NCBI GenBank assembly: GCA_002406015.1
Contig: DHMX01000022.1
Location: forward strand, 1-64,000
Length of the DNA stretch: 64,000 nt
Reading direction: 5' to 3'
Origin: Lachnospiraceae bacterium UBA4631
Lineage (GTDB): Bacteria > Bacillota > Clostridia > Lachnospirales > Lachnospiraceae
A program made the translations under genes and the position numbers. This document shows positions 17,356 to 26,250 of this stretch, piece after piece. Under the pieces are notes generated by a model. It did no database searches, had not been told where the DNA came from, and saw only the letters and a list, made by a program, of their open reading frames with translations. Numbering within the stretch: position 1 is the first letter of the stretch; each line of letters starts with the position of its first letter.

Positions 17356-18231
17356 ATGAAGGCTATTTATAAGCGAGAAATGGGAGCATATTTTAATACC
17401 ATGCAGGGATATGTTTATCTTGCATTGTATGTCTGCTTTACGGCTGTGTTCTTTTGTGTTTCATGTGTAGCAAATGGATATAATAATTATTCGGTTTATG
17501 TGTTAAGTAATTTCTATTACATGATGTTTGCCTTTGCTCTTATGATTCCGATATTAACGATGCGGATGTTTGCAGAGGAGAAAAAGCATAAGACCGACCA
17601 GCTATTGCTGACCTCACCGGTGCCGATATGGAAAATAGTGCTGGGAAAGTATCTGGCAGGTGTAACGGTGTTTACAATAGGACTGGCAATGACGGTATTG
17701 TTTCCTGTTATTATTATATTTAACGGAGGATTTCAAATAGGAATCTATGAAATGGGATATAGCAGCTTCTTTTTATGCGGTATCACATATATGGCAATCG
17801 GAACTCTTGTGTCAAGTCTGGTTGCAGAACCGATTCTGGCATTGATTATAACCGCAGTGGCTATCCTGCTGGATTTATTTTCGCAGGTATGGGTTGGTCT
17901 GCTGCCGTCCGGTGTAGTTCCTACATTTATTTTCTTCGGCTTGATAATAGTCGGAGTTGCAGTCATGTTCTATATTGATACGAGAAAATGGCAGGTTTCG
18001 GCAATTGTTACGGTAGCGGGAGCTGCCATTGTGACAGTACTTTATTTCCTGTTTAAGGAGTGGTTCGTATACGGACTAAAAAATACTATGAGCTGGTTAT
18101 CAATAGAACATCGCTATGAGAGTTTTTTGAATGGAATTTTTGACATAGCCTCTATGGTATATTTAGTGACGTTGACCGGTGTTCTTTTGTTTATGACAGG
18201 ACAGGTCATCGCGAGACGCAGATGGAAATAG
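17356..18231 (+). CDS. ABC-2 type permease, GldF-like
   Basis: The 291-aa membrane subunit has six hydrophobic segments and the ABC-2 hallmark MRMFAEEKKHKTDQLLLTSP between the second and third helix. It starts 2 nt after the ATPase gene (RBS AAGGAGGAATAAGG), so the two are translated together. The Gld name comes from Bacteroidetes gliding genes; in Firmicutes the role of such systems is not established. Confidence 0.9.
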   Translation: MKAIYKREMGAYFNTMQGYVYLALYVCFTAVFFCVSCVANGYNNYSVYVLSNFYYMMFAFALMIPILTMRMFAEEKKHKTDQLLLTSPVPIWKIVLGKYLAGVTVFTIGLAMTVLFPVIIIFNGGFQIGIYEMGYSSFFLCGITYMAIGTLVSSLVAEPILALIITAVAILLDLFSQVWVGLLPSGVVPTFIFFGLIIVGVAVMFYIDTRKWQVSAIVTVAGAAIVTVLYFLFKEWFVYGLKNTMSWLSIEHRYESFLNGIFDIASMVYLVTLTGVLLFMTGQVIARRRWK

Positions 18232-18242
18232 GGGGTGATAAC

Positions 18243-19910
18243 ATGAGAAAATACAGTAAAGAAGCAGTAAGTAAGCGGTTTAAACTCGGAATTTTTTCCG
18301 GAATCTCCATACTTGTAGTAGTTGCAATTGCCATTCTGGTAAATATCGGTATTGAAGTAATGGATATTTCTCTGGATGGAACCGACCAGGATATTTATAC
18401 ACTTTCCAGACAGACAACCAAGATAGTAAAAGGCTTGGAAAAGGATATTACGATTTACGTTCTGGATTCGGAAGAAAATTTCCCTCTGGATTACAAACAG
18501 ATTTTGCAGCAATATGTAAGACTCAGTAACCATGTTCAGATTTTATATCGGGATATGAATGTATATCCGGCATTTGCACAGCAATATACACAGGAGGATG
18601 TGACTGTCGATAGTCTGATTGTGGTATCCGGGGAGAAGAGTGTGTATCTGGATGTGGCAGATTTTACCAGAACAACGGTTAGTGAAGATAATACTATGTA
18701 TACCATGAGTTATCAGGTAGAGCCGTTAGTGACTGCGGCAATTAATAAGGTAAATGATGGTGAAACCGGCATTATATATCAGACAACCGGACATTCGGAG
18801 CTGCAACTGACTAATTCTGTAGAAACCTTGCTGATGCGTGACAATTTTGAACTGAAGGATTTGGCTTTGCCGGATGTAACAGAGGTGCCGGAGGATGCGG
18901 CTGTTATATTAATTAATGCACCAAATACAGACTTTACTGCGGATGAATGTAAGAAGTTGCGTACATATCTGAATAATGGCGGCAGGCTGTATATTATATT
19001 GGATGCAGTTGTAGAAAATGAGAATCTGAATGCTTTGATGGAGGAATACGGAATTATAGCAGTTGAGGGAATTGTTATGGAACAGGATACGTCCATGATT
19101 TATGCTGATCCGGAGGGCAATTCAACACCAACCTATATTATTCCGAAGGTAGAGGATACAGTGCTTACCGGAGGCATTTACACAAAAGGGTGGCCGATGT
19201 TCATTCCGGTTGCAAAGGGCTTGCAGTTAGAAGAAAAAGAGGGAATCTATAATGTGGGTATGCTGTCCACCTCAAAATATGCATATTCTAAGGTGGATTT
19301 GTACTCGGACTATGTATCCAGAGAAGATGATGATATTATGGGACCGTTTTATCTTTCTGTTATTTCAGAGGCTGAAACCGGCGGAAAAATGATTGTACTG
19401 TCATCTGCGAATGCCTTGACAGAAAATGTAGATGCGGCTGTATACGGAGATAACAGTGAGTTCTTCGTAAACGGTATTAATTATCTGGAAGAAAATATTG
19501 ATAAAATATCCATTCGGAGTAAAACGGTTGAGTTTAACAGAGCCGTGTATAGCCAAAATGCGGTTATGACGATTAGCGGTATATGTATTGTCGGAATCCC
19601 GGCATTGATTCTTATATTTGGTGCTTTGATGATGCTGTATCGGAAGCAGTTGTCTGAAGGAACAAGAAAGAAAGCGGAGGAAGAACCGATGTCTTCGGAA
19701 GAAATGTTGAAGTTTATAAGGGAGACATTTGGAACGCCAGAAGAGGAAGTCTCCGAGGATACGGAACAACCAGAAGGAACAGAGCAATCCGAAGATATAG
19801 AACAACCAGAGGAGACAGAGCAATCCGAGGATGTAGAACAATCAGAGGGGACAGAACAATCCGAAGATACGAAACAATCAGAGGGAACGATAGATGGAGA
19901 AGATGAGTAA
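18243..19910 (+). CDS. GldG-like ABC auxiliary protein with acidic repeat tail
   Basis: A 555-aa membrane-anchored protein of the ABC-associated auxiliary family seen with GldA/GldF. One transmembrane helix lies near the N-terminus (about 17-40), a large extracytoplasmic part with the DUF4350/GldG-like core (IYTLSRQTTKIVKGLEKDI near 50) follows, and a second helix lies near 445-470. The last 60 residues are almost only Glu, Gln, Ser, Thr, Asp and Pro, built from a 12-residue repeat. ATG 18243 has GGGGGTGATAAC before it; an ATG at 18222 inside the permease gene is less likely. The 3' end overlaps the convergent spoVB-like gene by 33 nt. Confidence 0.85.
   Translation: MRKYSKEAVSKRFKLGIFSGISILVVVAIAILVNIGIEVMDISLDGTDQDIYTLSRQTTKIVKGLEKDITIYVLDSEENFPLDYKQILQQYVRLSNHVQILYRDMNVYPAFAQQYTQEDVTVDSLIVVSGEKSVYLDVADFTRTTVSEDNTMYTMSYQVEPLVTAAINKVNDGETGIIYQTTGHSELQLTNSVETLLMRDNFELKDLALPDVTEVPEDAAVILINAPNTDFTADECKKLRTYLNNGGRLYIILDAVVENENLNALMEEYGIIAVEGIVMEQDTSMIYADPEGNSTPTYIIPKVEDTVLTGGIYTKGWPMFIPVAKGLQLEEKEGIYNVGMLSTSKYAYSKVDLYSDYVSREDDDIMGPFYLSVISEAETGGKMIVLSSANALTENVDAAVYGDNSEFFVNGINYLEENIDKISIRSKTVEFNRAVYSQNAVMTISGICIVGIPALILIFGALMMLYRKQLSEGTRKKAEEEPMSSEEMLKFIRETFGTPEEEVSEDTEQPEGTEQSEDIEQPEETEQSEDVEQSEGTEQSEDTKQSEGTIDGEDE
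19764..19889 (+). repeat. 36-bp tandem repeat in the gldG-like 3' end
   Basis: Three full 36-bp units (19764-19799, 19800-19835, 19836-19871) and half a unit, each encoding about EQPEGTEQSEDI. The reading frame is kept throughout, so the copy number could vary without breaking the gene. Confidence 0.9.
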
Positions 19911-21194
19911 TGCGGTTTGCAGTAAATAGCTAAGCATCATGCCCCACATATAACCCTGTAAACCAATGGCTGGAACGAGCCATAAAATGAATGCAATACG
20001 AATCCCGATTCCGAGTATGGAATAAAGCAGATTGATGCTTGCTTTGCCGAGTCCGTTGATAATGCTGGCAAGGCAGGCAGATAAATAAATAAAAGGACAT
20101 AGTAATGCAAATTGAAACAATAATTCTCCGGCTGTAACACTGTGGAACAAAAAAGAACCAGTCCATTTGCCGAAGAACAGAAGAAAAAGACTACTTACAA
20201 TTCCGATACCGACGCAAAACCAGATACTTTTGCGAATCATTGCGGTTAGGGAACGAGAGTGGTCTTTTTTGTATTCGGAGGAAATGGCAGGTAGCAGCAT
20301 GGTGGATAGGGAGGTTGTAAGCGTGGTTGGAAACATAATACAGGGAAGCACCATTCCGGTCAAAGTACCATAAAGAATCAGGGCTTGGTCTCCGTCAGAA
20401 AAATACAGATTCAGCATATGAGGAATTAAAATAGCCTCTAAGCTTTGTAAGGCGGTCAGGGAAAGCCGGTTTGCTGTTAACGGCAGGGCATCCTTTACCA
20501 GTTCCTTTCCGTAATGAGCGGTGCTGCAGACTTCTGTTACAGGTAACAGCTTTCCGGCTTTGCGGTCATGTAGATAGCATAAGAGTGTCCAGAGACAGGA
20601 GATACATTCACCGATGACAATGCCATATACTGCAAAATAAGCTTTAGGTTCTACGGCTGACAAAACAAAGGTGGCAAGTACATAGACACCACCGATTTTT
20701 GCAAGCTGTTCAATCAGTTGTCCCCATGCGGTAACACCTGATTTTTGAATGCCTATGTAATAACCAACCAGACAGCCCTTTACGGCAACAAAGGGAAAAG
20801 CAATTGTTAAAATGCGAAGACATTGGACACACTCGCGGGAATGCAGAATCTGATAACTAATCCAGTCCGCTTTCCAGTATACGGTCAGACAGCAAAGGAT
20901 AGCAAGAAAAAAGGAAATCATAAGTGCATTTCGCAGAAGACAGGTATGGGCGGAAGAGGATTGAAAGTCCGGTCTGGCAACCTGACGGGTCAGGGCGGTC
21001 TGGATTCCCTGACAGCAGAAACTGAAAATAACCATATATATCGGAAAAATCATTTGATAGATGCCGAGTTCTCTGGCACCGAACAGGTTTGTTAAGAATA
21101 TTCTATTATAGAATCCCAAAAATCGGGACAGGACACCTGCAATGGTGAGAATTAATGTGCCTTTGATAATTGTATTTCGAACAGAAGCTGACAT
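19878..21194 (-). CDS. Polysaccharide/lipid flippase of the SpoVB (MOP/MATE-like) family
   Basis: A 438-aa protein with 12-14 hydrophobic segments, beginning with the family pattern GTLILTIAGVLSRFLGFYNR. SpoVB-like proteins move lipid-linked precursors across the membrane during cortex synthesis. The ATG at 21194 has GAAGG 8 nt upstream; the frame is open a further 19 codons without a better start. The last 11 codons lie antisense inside the gldG-like repeat tail, so its C-terminus may be an acquired extension. It diverges from the cysteine desulfurase gene. Confidence 0.85.
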   Translation of the reverse strand: MSASVRNTIIKGTLILTIAGVLSRFLGFYNRIFLTNLFGARELGIYQMIFPIYMVIFSFCCQGIQTALTRQVARPDFQSSSAHTCLLRNALMISFFLAILCCLTVYWKADWISYQILHSRECVQCLRILTIAFPFVAVKGCLVGYYIGIQKSGVTAWGQLIEQLAKIGGVYVLATFVLSAVEPKAYFAVYGIVIGECISCLWTLLCYLHDRKAGKLLPVTEVCSTAHYGKELVKDALPLTANRLSLTALQSLEAILIPHMLNLYFSDGDQALILYGTLTGMVLPCIMFPTTLTTSLSTMLLPAISSEYKKDHSRSLTAMIRKSIWFCVGIGIVSSLFLLFFGKWTGSFLFHSVTAGELLFQFALLCPFIYLSACLASIINGLGKASINLLYSILGIGIRIAFILWLVPAIGLQGYMWGMMLSYLLQTALLIFSIYRSL

Positions 21195-21282
21195 ACAGTA
21201 ACCTTCAAAGGATTCTTGATTATCATTATATGGGTGACACTGGGAAAACATGACTAAAATGTGAATAGGAGCTGGAAAAGAA

Positions 21283-22461
21283 ATGTCGGGAATCTATCTG
21301 GATCATGCGGCAACAACGGCAACCTTGCCGGAAGTAGTGGATGAAATGAAGCCTTATTACACAAAGGAATTTTATAATCCATCCAGTGCGTATCAGCCAA
21401 GTCAGGAAGTAAAAAAGAAAATAGAGACTGTGCGGGAATCCATTGCATCCATGATTGGTGCAGAACCGGAGGAAATCTATTTTACATCCGGGGGAACAGA
21501 AGCAGATAATTGGGCATTAACAATGCAGGCAAAAACACAAGATGAGCAATGGGGGCATATCATTACCTCCTCGATTGAACACCATGCAATCGGACATATC
21601 TGTAACCGGATTGAGCAGCAGGGCGGAAAAGTTACTTATCTTCCTGTAGATTCCAGAGGCAGGGTTCATGTGGAGGATGTTCAGGCAGCCATAACCGAGC
21701 AAACCACGTTGCTGTCGATTATGTATGCCAATAATGAAATCGGAACCATTCAGCCGATACATGAAATCGGTATGCTGGCAAAGGAGCGGGGGATTGCATT
21801 TCATACAGATGCGGTGCAGGCATGCGGTCAGGTGCCGATTCATGTGAAAAAAGACGGCATATCCATGTTAAGTGCCAGTGCTCATAAATTTCAGGGACCG
21901 AAGGGAGTCGGATTCTTATATATACAAAAGGATTTGCCGATACGCAGATTCTTGGAAGGCGGCGGACAGGAGCGGGGAGTCAGAGCCGGTACGGAAAATG
22001 TACCGGGTATTATCGGAATGGGAAAGGCATTGGAATTAGCGGTTGCATCTATGGAACGGAGACAGAAGCAGGAAACCTATCTGCGGGATTATCTGATGCA
22101 AAGAATTATAAGAGAGATTCCATATAGTCGGATTAACGGACATCAATGGTTCCGGCTTCCGAATCATGTGAGTGTCGCGTTCCGGTTTTTAAATAGTGCA
22201 TCCCTGCTGGTAATGCTGGATATGGAGCATATTTATGCATCCGGCGGCTCTGCCTGCAACACCGGAGACCCGGAACCATCCCATGTAATACAGGCAATAC
22301 AGGTGCCGAAGGAATACCAGGAGGGTGTAATACGATTTACGTTGGGAGCGGAAAATACAAAGCAGGAAATAGACCATGTAGTAGAGGTATTAAAGCAAAG
22401 GGTTGCGGAGCTTAGAAAACAATCTCCGGAATATGAGGATTATCAAAAGAGGGAATCATAA
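21283..22461 (+). CDS. Cysteine desulfurase, NifS/IscS family
   Basis: PLP enzyme that moves sulfur from cysteine to a protein persulfide for Fe-S clusters or tRNA thiolation. The 392-aa protein starts YLDHAATTATLPEVV. It has the PLP lysine K202 in SAHKFQGPKGVG and an active-site loop with C325 in ASGGSACNTGDPEPSH. No iscU-like gene or thiI lies beside it, so the acceptor cannot be told from context. Confidence 0.93.
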   Translation: MSGIYLDHAATTATLPEVVDEMKPYYTKEFYNPSSAYQPSQEVKKKIETVRESIASMIGAEPEEIYFTSGGTEADNWALTMQAKTQDEQWGHIITSSIEHHAIGHICNRIEQQGGKVTYLPVDSRGRVHVEDVQAAITEQTTLLSIMYANNEIGTIQPIHEIGMLAKERGIAFHTDAVQACGQVPIHVKKDGISMLSASAHKFQGPKGVGFLYIQKDLPIRRFLEGGGQERGVRAGTENVPGIIGMGKALELAVASMERRQKQETYLRDYLMQRIIREIPYSRINGHQWFRLPNHVSVAFRFLNSASLLVMLDMEHIYASGGSACNTGDPEPSHVIQAIQVPKEYQEGVIRFTLGAENTKQEIDHVVEVLKQRVAELRKQSPEYEDYQKRES

Positions 22462-22516
22462 ACGAGTGGGTTTCGTTGACATTCTGCATATGAAAAATAT
22501 CATGGGAGAAAATTAA

Positions 22517-22562
22517 AAATACAGCTTCGCAGCGACAAGGATGTGCCGCCGGAGCTGTATTT
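22517..22562. terminator. Shared hairpin between convergent genes
   Basis: A 10-bp stem AAATACAGCT/AGCTGTATTT with a GC-rich 26-nt interior lies between the cysteine desulfurase and PHP phosphatase genes. A-rich and T-rich flanks on both sides fit a bidirectional terminator, although neither T-run is long. Confidence 0.55.
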
Positions 22563-22580
22563 GCATCATTTATCATAATG

Positions 22581-23399
22581 TTATTCGGAGTCCAGAGCAT
22601 AAAACTCCGGTTTGCGGTGATGGAACAAGGTATAATAACGAAAACCGCAGGAAAGCAGGAGAGCTTTCGCAACGTCAAAACCGTATCCAAAATGTTCCGG
22701 TGTATGGGCATCACTGCCAACGGTGATAATTTCACCGCCTAATTTGCGATAAAGCTTAAGAATATCTCGGTGCGGATGTGGGTATCCTAATCCCTTGTAA
22801 AGACCTGCGGTATTGATTTCAATTCCCTTTCCCTGTTCAATCAGGGTGCAGAGAATTGCTTCAAAAATGTCTTCATAGTCATGGAAATTCCAATCCTGAT
22901 TCTTGGTTGGACCGTAACGGACCACATAGTCTAAATGTCCATAGACATCATAATTCTGGTAGGCAAGGGCATTTTCGTAGATAGATTCAAAATATTCGCG
23001 ATAAGCCTCGGTCTGGGTCCGTCCCTCATAATATTCCGGATAATAGGGGTCTATTCCTCGGACAAGATGAGAGGATCCGATTACAAAGTCAAAATCATAT
23101 TGCGAAATATAAGCATTTAATTTATCGGTAATGTGGCTCATAAGACCAAGCTCCACACCCTTTTGTATGGTGATTCGGTCGGAATATTCCATGGATAATT
23201 CCTGAAGCCGGTCAAGATAACGTGGGGTATCTAATTGAAAATCCAATCCACCCGCGGCATCAATCGGAAAATCTATATCATGATGGTCTGTCAGATAAAA
23301 ATATTTCATCCCTTTTGAAATTGCCTGTGCAAGCATGGCGGTAACGGGAGCTTGCGAATCACTGGAAAATTCAGAATGTACATGACAATCTGCAAGCAT
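22581..23399 (-). CDS. PHP-domain phosphatase, HisK-type histidinol-phosphatase family
   Basis: The 272-aa protein begins DCHVHSEFSSDS and has YLTDHHDIDFP, VIGSSH and GSDAHTPEHFG, the metal-binding motifs of the PHP family as arranged in HisK (HolPase). Dephosphorylation of L-histidinol phosphate is the usual activity; no other his gene is in the window, so another phosphoester substrate is possible. Start supported by TAGGAGGTCTTATTGT. Confidence 0.88.
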   Translation of the reverse strand: MLADCHVHSEFSSDSQAPVTAMLAQAISKGMKYFYLTDHHDIDFPIDAAGGLDFQLDTPRYLDRLQELSMEYSDRITIQKGVELGLMSHITDKLNAYISQYDFDFVIGSSHLVRGIDPYYPEYYEGRTQTEAYREYFESIYENALAYQNYDVYGHLDYVVRYGPTKNQDWNFHDYEDIFEAILCTLIEQGKGIEINTAGLYKGLGYPHPHRDILKLYRKLGGEIITVGSDAHTPEHFGYGFDVAKALLLSCGFRYYTLFHHRKPEFYALDSE

Positions 23400-23578
23400 A
23401 CAATAAGACCTCCTATCTTTCCTATTTTTATCATTTATAATTCATTATGGTATGATTTAGTGTATCACAAAAGTAAAACAGGAAAAAGGGGAAATCATTT
23501 TTGATAGCCTGAAATCTTTATCAATAAAAGCGGTTTTCAGATAAAAGCAATGAAAATAGAATCTTTTTATAAATAGAC

Positions 23579-23607
23579 TTGAATTTTTTGGATAAAGACG
23601 GTATTAT
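23579..23607 (+). promoter_or_regulatory. Sigma-A promoter of gap
   Basis: TTGAAT (23579-23584), 17-nt spacer, TATTAT (23602-23607). The 290-bp gap between the PHP phosphatase gene and gap otherwise holds only the inverted repeat listed next and AT-rich sequence. Confidence 0.7.
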
Positions 23608-23632
23608 ATTGATGAGAAAGACAAGTTTAATA

Positions 23633-23648
23633 ACCGCCATATGACGGT
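23633..23648. promoter_or_regulatory. Operator-like inverted repeat in the gap leader
   Basis: ACCGCCATATGACGGT is a 16-bp palindrome with one mismatched pair, placed about 20-35 nt after the predicted transcription start of gap. Position and symmetry suggest a repressor site controlling the glycolytic operon. The regulator is unknown; no cggR is in the window. Confidence 0.5.
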
Positions 23649-23689
23649 ATATTATAAATTAATATTCACTTAACAGGAGGAATTTTCAA

Positions 23690-24712
23690 ATGGCAGTAAA
23701 AGTTGCAATTAATGGATTTGGACGTATTGGTCGTCTTGCATTCAGACAGATGTTTGATGCAGAAGGATATGAGGTTGTTGCAATCAACGACTTAACAAAG
23801 CCTTCTATGTTAGCTCACTTGCTGAAGTATGATTCATCACAGGGCAAGTACAAGTATGCAGATCAGGTTTCAGCAAATGATGAAGCTGGTACAATTACTG
23901 TATGTGGTAAGACCTTGAAGATTTATGCAGAGGCAGACGCTAAGAATCTTCCTTGGGGAGACTTGGATGTAGACGTAGTACTTGAGTGTACCGGTTTCTA
24001 TGTATCTAAGGCTAAGTCACAGGCTCATATCGATGCAGGTGCTAAGAAGGTTGTTATTTCTGCTCCAGCAGGTAATGATCTTCCAACTATCGTATTCAGC
24101 GTAAACGAGAATACTTTAACAACAGACGACAAGATTATTTCAGCAGCTTCTTGTACAACAAACTGCTTAGCTCCTATGGCTAAGGCATTAAATGACTACG
24201 CACCAATTCAGTCAGGTATCATGTCTACCATTCATGCTTACACAGGTGACCAGATGGTACTTGATGGACCACACAGAAAAGGTGATTTAAGAAGAGCTCG
24301 TGCTGCTGCTGTAAATATTGTACCAAACTCTACCGGTGCTGCTAAGGCAATTGGTCTGGTTATTCCAGAGTTAAATGGTAAGTTGATTGGTTCTGCACAG
24401 CGTGTACCTGTTCCAACAGGATCTACCACAATCTTAACAGCAGTTGTTAAGAAGGCAGGCGTAACAAAGGAAGACATCAACGCTGCTATGAAGGCTGCTG
24501 CTTCTGAGTCATTTGGTTACAATGAAGAGCAGATCGTATCTTCAGATATTGTAGGTATGAGATATGGTTCATTATTTGATGCTACACAGACAATGGTAGC
24601 TCAGATTGCTGATGACTTGTATGAGGTTCAGGTAGTTTCTTGGTATGATAACGAAAATTCATACACCAGCCAGATGGTTCGTACAATTAAGTACTTTGCT
24701 GAATTAGCATAA
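23690..24712 (+). CDS. gap: Glyceraldehyde-3-phosphate dehydrogenase
   Basis: Converts glyceraldehyde 3-phosphate to 1,3-bisphosphoglycerate with NAD+. The 340-aa protein has the Rossmann start INGFGRIGRL, catalytic C155 in SAASCTTNCLAPM and the C-terminal SWYDNENSYTSQM. RBS AGGAGG. Codon use differs from the neighbours by more GCT/GGT/TCA codons, as usual for a highly expressed gene. A strong terminator follows, so much of its mRNA may be monocistronic. Confidence 0.98.
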   Translation: MAVKVAINGFGRIGRLAFRQMFDAEGYEVVAINDLTKPSMLAHLLKYDSSQGKYKYADQVSANDEAGTITVCGKTLKIYAEADAKNLPWGDLDVDVVLECTGFYVSKAKSQAHIDAGAKKVVISAPAGNDLPTIVFSVNENTLTTDDKIISAASCTTNCLAPMAKALNDYAPIQSGIMSTIHAYTGDQMVLDGPHRKGDLRRARAAAVNIVPNSTGAAKAIGLVIPELNGKLIGSAQRVPVPTGSTTILTAVVKKAGVTKEDINAAMKAAASESFGYNEEQIVSSDIVGMRYGSLFDATQTMVAQIADDLYEVQVVSWYDNENSYTSQMVRTIKYFAELA

Positions 24713-24740
24713 TCCTGGTTGAATATTAATGACCTTAAGG

Positions 24741-24771
24741 GTCCGGTCTTCATGGACCGGACTCTTTTTTT
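24741..24771 (+). terminator. Rho-independent terminator of gap
   Basis: An 8-bp GC-rich stem GTCCGGTC/GACCGGAC with a 6-nt loop, then TCTTTTTTT. Confidence 0.9.
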
Positions 24772-24775
24772 CACG

Positions 24776-24976
24776 AAGGCATGAGCCTTGCACGAACATT
24801 TATGAATAAAGTCGTTGGGTGCTTGCACACATAAGACTTTATTCATAAATGTTCGTATAGGGCGAAGCCCGTGACCGAGCGGCAGCGAGGTTGCAAGGCG
24901 AAGTGGGTGGTTCGTGACCGAGCGACAGCGAGGGATATACTGCATTTTGAAAATTCCTTCGGGTTCAACCTGAAGT
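24776..24976. repeat. Composite palindromic extragenic element between gap and pgk
   Basis: Several structures follow each other: a small hairpin AAGGC/GCCTT (24776-24789); a perfect 22-bp inverted repeat (24792-24813 with 24835-24856) around a 21-nt loop; a GGGC-GAA-GCCC hairpin; two 21-bp direct repeats (24870-24890 and 24913-24933, 20 of 21 identical); and an imperfect hairpin CTTCGGGTT/AACCTGAAG (24958-24976). The GC-rich repeats look unlike the surrounding AT-rich intergenic DNA, as in REP- or MITE-type elements. No coding frame is seen. No clear promoter for pgk was found in this 294-bp gap. Confidence 0.75.
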
Positions 24977-25006
24977 AAAATATGTATTAATGAAAGGAGC
25001 ATAAAT

Positions 25007-26215
25007 ATGCTGAATAAGAAATCTGTAGATGATATTAATGTGAAGGGAAAAAGAGTGTTGGTTCGTTGCGATTTCAACGTACCGTTGAAGGATGGACAGA
25101 TTACAGATGAGAATCGTCTGGTTGCAGCACTTCCTACAATTAAGAAGTTAGTAGCAGATGGCGGTAAGATTATTCTTTGTTCACATTTAGGTAAGGTTAA
25201 GACAGAGGAAGACAAGAAGACAAAGACATTGGCACCGGTTGCTAAGCGTTTGACAGAATTATTGGGACAAGAAGTAAAATTCGTTGCAGATGCAGAGGTT
25301 GTAGGACCAAATGCAAGAGCAGCAGTAGAGGCAATGAAGGATGGCGAGATTATCTTATTGGAAAATACTCGTTTCAGACCGGAAGAGACTAAGAACGGAG
25401 AGGCATTCAGCAAGGATTTGGCAAGCATCTGTGATGTATTTGTAAATGATGCATTTGGTACAGCTCATAGAGCACATTGCTCAAATGTAGGTGTTGCTGC
25501 ATTGGTAGATACCGCAGTAGTTGGTTACTTAATGCAGAAGGAGATTGATTTCCTTGGAAACGCAGTAGAGAATCCGGTACGTCCGTTTGTAGCAATTCTG
25601 GGTGGTGCTAAGGTTGCAGATAAGTTAAATGTTATTTCCAACCTGTTAGAGAAGTGCGATACCTTGATTATCGGCGGTGGTATGGCATATACCTTCTTAA
25701 AGGCTAAGGGCTATGAAATCGGTAAGTCATTAGTAGATGAGACAAAGATTGATTACTGTAAGGAAATGATGGAGAAGGCAGACAAGCTTGGAAAGAAGCT
25801 GTTACTTCCTGTAGATTCTGTTATGATTGATGATTTCCCGAATCCAATCGATGCTCCTGTTGAGACCGTTATCTGCGATGCAGATAAAATGGATGCAGCA
25901 AAGGAAGGCTGCGATATTGGACCTAAGACAATTGCATTATATTCAGATGCAGTTAAGACAGCTAAGACCGTTGTTTGGAACGGACCTATGGGCGTATTTG
26001 AGAACCCGATTCTGGCTACCGGTACAAAGGCAGTTGCAGCCGCATTGGCTGAGACAGACGCTACAACCATTATTGGTGGTGGTGATTCTGCAGCAGCAGT
26101 TAACCAGTTAGGTTATGGTGACAAGATGAGCCATATTTCAACCGGTGGTGGAGCATCTCTTGAATTTTTAGAGGGTAAGGAACTTCCTGGAGTAGCAGCA
26201 GCAAACGATAAGTAA
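25007..26215 (+). CDS. pgk: Phosphoglycerate kinase
   Basis: Transfers phosphate from 1,3-bisphosphoglycerate to ADP. The 402-aa protein has RVLVRCDFNVPLKDG near the N-terminus, the LSHLG-like CSHLGK, and the C-terminal TIIGGGDSAAAVNQLG nucleotide-binding loop. RBS AAAGGAGC. It begins the pgk-DUF3592-tpiA group. Confidence 0.98.
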   Translation: MLNKKSVDDINVKGKRVLVRCDFNVPLKDGQITDENRLVAALPTIKKLVADGGKIILCSHLGKVKTEEDKKTKTLAPVAKRLTELLGQEVKFVADAEVVGPNARAAVEAMKDGEIILLENTRFRPEETKNGEAFSKDLASICDVFVNDAFGTAHRAHCSNVGVAALVDTAVVGYLMQKEIDFLGNAVENPVRPFVAILGGAKVADKLNVISNLLEKCDTLIIGGGMAYTFLKAKGYEIGKSLVDETKIDYCKEMMEKADKLGKKLLLPVDSVMIDDFPNPIDAPVETVICDADKMDAAKEGCDIGPKTIALYSDAVKTAKTVVWNGPMGVFENPILATGTKAVAAALAETDATTIIGGGDSAAAVNQLGYGDKMSHISTGGGASLEFLEGKELPGVAAANDK

Positions 26216-26250
26216 AAAGCGTTTCTGTATGCCGGAAGAGAGGAAGCGTT

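Noticed and set aside
19764..19889. CRISPR-like array or direct repeat element
   Set aside because: Contiguous 36-bp units without spacers that keep the gldG-like reading frame.
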